From positions 12,461,666 through 12,525,665 of the forward strand of contig CM070577.1 in assembly GCA_036346355.1 (NCBI GenBank): a stretch of 64,000 nucleotides of DNA, given 5' to 3'. A model generated the notes under the pieces. The model worked only from the letters and a program-made list of their open reading frames with translations, was not told the origin of the DNA and did no database searches. Of the stretch, positions 59,293 to 64,000 are shown one piece after another. Position 1 is the stretch's first letter, and every line of letters starts with the position of its first letter. The DNA is from Rhipidocladum racemiflorum (lineage: Eukaryota; Streptophyta; Magnoliopsida; Poales; Poaceae). The position numbers and the translations under genes are program-made.

Positions 59293-60057
59293 CAGGGTTC
59301 GCAATTTCGTTTCGGAGTCAATTTTCGAGCAGGCCTCGGTAGCGAAAATCGTCGAATTTCGTTCGAAATTCGGAAAAAATCGAATGATTGCCGAATTCAA
59401 ACGTATTTGAAAACTGGTCAAACACATGAGCGAATTTCCATCGAAAAGCTCGAAATTCGATCGAAAAGTACCGAAATTGATCAGCTCGAAATTTACGACA
59501 TATTAAAAACAATTAAGAAAAATATAAAAAGTGAGAAAAATTATAAAAAATGTTGTAAAATTTGTAAAATGCAATTCACATATCAAAACTTGTCACATAT
59601 CAATACAAGTGCAAAAAAAGGCATGCACGTAATTAAAATATTAAAATATACCCTATCAAGATAACACTAATATATTAAAAAAAATAACATACATTTGCTA
59701 TATTTTAAATAATTGAAAGTTGTCACATGCCAATACAAGAAAATTTTCAATACTAGATAACATTAACATATTAAAATATACTTCTAATTTCATTTTTTTT
59801 TTGCCTTTTCTATTATATACAATTTGAATGTCTCAAAAAATCTTTAATTTAATTTTTTTCAAAAATATTCACACAAGTCATAAATATATTAATACTTATT
59901 GTAGAGAGTTTTTGGTTAAATTTTCTCAAATTTTTGAAATTTTTTGAATTTAAATTTGAATTTGCTCGGTTTTTCGCTCGGTATTGAATTTCGCTGGAGC
60001 TCGAAATGTCGAATTTCGTTCGAAATCCGCGAAAACCGTTCGGCATTGCGAACCCTG
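59293..60057. mobile_element. hAT-type non-autonomous element with perfect target duplication
   Basis: 765 bp with ends CAGGGTTCGCAATTTCG / CGGCATTGCGAACCCTG and a perfect 8 bp duplication ccgctacc (59285-59292 and 60058-60065). The subterminal regions are dense in cgaatttcg / cgaaattcg. No coding capacity seen. Confidence 0.88.
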
Positions 60058-61086
60058 CCGCTACCTTCCTTCTAATCAAATGTACAGGCCAGGCCCTAGT
60101 GGTGCTGTAGCAGCGGTGGATTTTTCTTTACCGCTGCAGATGTGCAGATGATCCATTTGCATGAACATACAGTAGACTCTCACCAACTAGTGGCCACTAA
60201 AACTTATAAATCAAACACATGCTTAGGTGCTTTCAAGCTGCATTAATCTACAACGTTTCAATTTTTTCACTGCTAATTCATTTGCTTTCTATTTGCATTT
60301 TTTCAACGGTTCGTGGTTCGATCCCAAGTGTCGTGCAATTTACTGCGTGTGCCTGCAACGCAGAGAATTGCACGCTCCAAGGAACTCTGCAGACTCAACG
60401 CATATCACCCTCTACCTGCAATTCCCCGACGTGTGAGAGCTGAGCATCTTGAAGTTACAGGAGCTCACACTAACCAAATTGGTGCTGGCTTGCAGCTGCT
60501 GTGTATGTGGTGAGTTCTTGGTCAAACACGTCCAAGTAAAACCAGCAATCAAACGTATAAACAAAACACAATTCCAGGTGCATAGATAAGCTCAGGCATT
60601 TCACGATATTTTCTCTATTATTTCCGGCAACATGCTTCAGAACAGAGTTGACAATATATTTCTCTCTTGACTAAGGGTAGTTAACACCTCACCTCACCCT
60701 GTTTAAACAGGATTATGAGCTCCTAAACAAAGGGCAAGCATAAAGAAACCGGCAGATGATCACACCAAATCAGCTAGGAAATGACTGCAGTAACAAGAAC
60801 AGCAGAACAACAGATCTTCTACTACTCTTTGCTTTCACCTTCACCCAAATCTTCGAACGGGAAAAAAAAAATGCTCATCGGGGTTCCTTTCTTACGGAAT
60901 CCTGATCTCATCAAAGGAGAGACATTCACCACAGGCAGATTTAAGACCAGCATGCCCCACCATATATCTTTGTACCGCTTTACAACTGTGCTTCACCTCA
61001 GCCTGTTCTTCAGATTTGTTGAATCTAGCACACATGTTTGTAGTAATGGCACTGGAGCTTTTATTGAGGACCATGTGTGGTAAAAC
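60058..61086. other. 3' flank of the RINGv gene
   Basis: Probably holds the 3' UTR of the minus-strand RINGv gene next to 61087. No other gene recognised. A box-B-like ggttcgatccc at about 60316 has no tRNA around it. Confidence 0.5.
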
Positions 61087-64000
61087 TCAGCCCGGAACAT
61101 TGAAGTGAAAGAGCCAAGAGATGACAAAGGCAAAAACCATGCAAGCAAGAAGGAAGTTGAGGAATCGATGCCCTTGCCAAAATCTCCGGGTTTCAGCTGG
61201 CGGTGCTTGCACAGCTGCTCTGTTGTTTGATTCATTCCAATGCTCAATGAACTCTTCTGAGTCGCTGAAACCTACCACATTGCATGCGGTTGAGCTACAG
61301 ATTTCACAGATCCTTGGCAAAGAAAAAGAGAAATCTTTTTAGTTTATCCACACTTGAATTGAAAAAACCATTAAAAAAAATAGATTATTAACATTGGAAT
61401 CGTAGAGCTTTTTTGTTACAGACAGAAGGTAATAAATAGATTATTAATAAAAAAACGAGTGTGCAACTATAGGAAACCTTAGCCTGACACAAAGAATTCT
61501 AAAGAAAAATCATTCCAGCAGTGCAAATAAGTACAATTGAAGCAATCTTGATAATCAAGGAGGAAAAAGCATAAGCCTGAAACAGATGAATGTTCATATG
61601 CATGCATAGATGGTATGTGTCCTGTGTTTCACTCAGCAAGCCTAGGCATCTTTGCACGAATTATCATGATGTTTGCCGAAATTGCAAATGCCGGTAAGAG
61701 TTAAAACCCACCAATTTTCCAAAGTGTTACACAAGAATCACTAACGAACACAGCAACCAGCATTCAGCCTATTCTTCTCAACATAGGAACGACATAGAAG
61801 TTGCGGAAGGGCACACTATTACATTTCATGTTCTGATACAATGGAATGAAATATTTGCCGACCCGATGAGTTTTGATGTAGTTGACATCACACATCAAAT
61901 AATTTATATTGCAGCTAAATCAACTCTTAACTTTCTAACTCGTATTAAAAGGTCAGCTCTAGAAACTAGAATTAAAACAATGAAAATATTGGCTAGCTTC
62001 AAACTGTGATTATCATATATAAATGCTTCTTTGGATGACAGTGACATTGTACGTGCATGGCAAAAAAATGTGCTGCTATGTTGATCACTATATGTTATTC
62101 AATACGCTTTACAGAAGGTTCCTTCAACTTACTTTGTTAAAGCTAATGTGAATAAGAACTCACAACCAATGTTCCAGTTTCCAATCATAGTATCTGGTTC
62201 AAACTAAATTATAACTATATGTTTGAACTAAATCCAATAGAACACATCTTGTCCTATTTACTGTTTATAATTCAGTGAGAACTGCCCAAACTGCATTACT
62301 TAGGAAGTATCCTTATCAGCAGTTCGCACAAATCTTTTTACATGATACGATCAAGCTGTGACACCTGCGCCTAATAACAAGTTAACAACTAAACATAGAC
62401 AACTCTATTCTCATTTTAACAAAAGAATATTGAGAACAAACAAATAGTTGTCTCTTTATTCTGCAGAATTCTATGACAAACAAGCACCAGCCATTAAATA
62501 AACTTAATTTCCCTGAATACTTTTTATTGCTGCCTTCTACAATCTAAACTTTGAGCCGTAACTAATCTTCGAGCTAACAAAAGCCACATTTCACTCGAAG
62601 AATCCCCTATTTATATTATACCCCCTTCCTACATTGGAAGCTCTTGTCACTGAGACTAAACGCAACACATTATGTTTCTTGACTACAATTTTATCGAAAC
62701 AAACACTTTTATAGTGGAAAGTGACACAATCACACCTCCCCTACAGCACCAAACATTTTCCTGAATACTTTATATTGCTTGGTGCCTTCTACACTTTGAA
62801 GATTGAACTGTAACTAATCTTCGATTTAACAAAAGCCATGTTTCTCTACAACCATCCCCCCTTTATACCGCATTCCTACATCGGAAATTCTTATTACTGA
62901 GACTAAGTGCAACACGTTATGATTCTTGACTACAATATCATCCAAACACTTTCATAGCGGAAAAGTGACACAATTACACCTCCCCCTACACCACCAAACA
63001 AAAATGCATGTCACATAGACTCACATCAGAGTATCAGACCACGTCAACCTATCAAGAAAAAAAACATGGTCAACACAACACTCGGAGAGCAAACAGACGA
63101 TGAAGAGAATCTGTGAAAAAAGCAGAACGGAAGAACGAATCCTAACTTTATCCTCTCCAATAATCTCAACCTTCCCGATTCCTAAAACCCTACTAATCAA
63201 TCCACTACTTTGCCTTTTCCTCCCCATCTGCCTGCGCCCTTTACCTTTACCCACCTAAAGAAAGAAATGTAGAAAAAACAGCCACCTCATAAGATTCCTT
63301 ATCCATGTGTGCATACACCCAAATGCATTATCTTTCAGAAAAGCCTATATCTGAACCAAATCTAATGTCTTCACTGTTACACTGGATACATAACCATGCA
63401 TCGAGTTCGTGTGTTATGCCTTGTCCAATAAACAGAATTGAAGTGAATTACCAATTTATTCGACCTATCGCACTGGGTTTGGAAAATGCACCTAAAATTG
63501 AAGTGAGTTGGCAATGAAATAGCGAGTTAAATGAGCCGGGACTCACTTGTTGCCTCTGATCTTGAACCAGGTATCGGCGCACTGCTTGTGGGCGTAGGAC
63601 AAGTCGCCCTTGCAGGAGCAGCCGAGTGTGATGCCGGCGCCCGATTCGGCCGCCGCGCTCTCGAGGCCGAGGTGGCAAATGCGGCAGTTCTTCTCGGCCT
63701 TCTCGGGACTGGCCTTGATGATCTCGGCCAGCCCCGCCTCAAGGTCGACGTCGTCCAGAGAGCACTCCGACACGCATGACGACTTCCTGCAGTGCTCGCC
63801 GGCCTCGCGGTCGCAGGAGCTTGCGCGGGCGGACGTGCACGGCGAGATGTAGTCCTCGCACGCGGTGGAGTTGTTGCGCGAGTGCGAGGACCACGACCGG
63901 TCCTCGGCGTCCGAGAAGTACTGGCTGCCCTCCTCCTCATCATCGGCGAACTCACCCGCGCGGCGCCGCTCGCCGCTCTCGACGTCTTCGGCCTCGGTGG
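61087..64000 (-). CDS. RINGv (MARCH-type) membrane E3 ubiquitin ligase, 5' end outside window
   Basis: Two exons on the minus strand: beyond 64000 to 63547, and 61312-61087, with donor gtgagt and acceptor gccaag. Joined in frame they give an acidic Ser/Glu-rich N-terminal part (DDEEEGSQYFSDAEDRSWSS), then a C4HC3 RINGv finger: CRIC, CSC, HKQC from exon one and CEIC at the start of exon two, so the intron lies inside the finger. After it come CNVVGFSDSEEFIEHWN and PPAETRRFWQGHRFLNF. One or two closely packed hydrophobic segments follow (FLLACMVFAFVISWLFHF), ending NVPG and a stop at 61087-61089. The finger should recruit an E2 and the tail anchor it in a membrane. All eight metal ligands are present and no defect is seen. 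The substrate is unknown. Confidence 0.92.
62505..63003. repeat. diverged tandem duplication in the RINGv intron
   Basis: Two units of about 245 bp (62509-62751 and 62757-63000) share an order of blocks: cctgaatactttttattgct, ccttctacaatctaaactttg, cactgagactaaacgcaacac, gtgacacaatcacacctcc. Identity is roughly 80-85% by eye, so the duplication is old. Confidence 0.8.

Noticed and set aside
60312..60330. tRNA-like box B (ggttcgatccc)
   Set aside because: No box A or cloverleaf can be built from the AT-rich sequence upstream, so it is not called as a tRNA.
63527..63955. 142-codon Arg/Ser/Pro-rich frame on the minus strand
   Set aside because: It is the wrong frame of RINGv exon one. The correct frame carries the eight zinc ligands.

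Overview
The window is nuclear DNA from a flowering plant, almost certainly a grass. It has split genes with GT-AG introns, long AT-rich non-coding tracts, Stowaway-, Tourist- and hAT-type MITEs, Ty1/copia elements and a plant-type Helitron. Few intact host genes are visible. Most of the sequence is nested transposable elements lying in and around one broken host gene.

The backbone is a plus-strand homologue of plant inositol phosphorylceramide synthase (IPCS, sphingomyelin-synthase-like). Its eleven exons can be followed from 4953 to 47953, and almost all of this 43 kb span is inserted DNA. Intron 4 holds a copia element (7754-14575). Exon 5 is cut by a ~15.4 kb Helitron (14624-29987). Intron 6 holds a second copia element (30875-35716). 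Intron 9 holds a composite hAT element. Intron 10 holds a Stowaway MITE and a ~7 kb LTR-type element flanked by a ~1 kb direct duplication. Exon 1, exon 7 and exon 10 also carry frame breaks, so this copy is a pseudogene.

The Helitron is read on the minus strand. It encodes a Rep/helicase of over 1,400 residues and, downstream, an RPA1-like single-strand-binding protein in several exons. A ~3.5 kb LTR-like sequence (24872-28405) has inserted only 15 bp upstream of the Rep start codon, in the same orientation.

Downstream of the IPCS gene lie a third full-length copia insertion with identical LTRs but a gutted pol (48272-54347), a hAT MITE next to a fragment of an extra-large G protein gene (XLG, about 54810-55208), a Tourist-like MITE and two larger hAT-type non-autonomous elements. 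The right end holds the one gene that looks intact, a minus-strand RINGv (MARCH-type) membrane E3 ligase (61087 to beyond 64000). The left edge is the 3' half of another copia element related to the one at 48272-54347.

Element ends were fixed by paired LTRs, target-site duplications, primer-binding sites and polypurine tracts read by eye. Divergence values are hand counts. No database search was possible.
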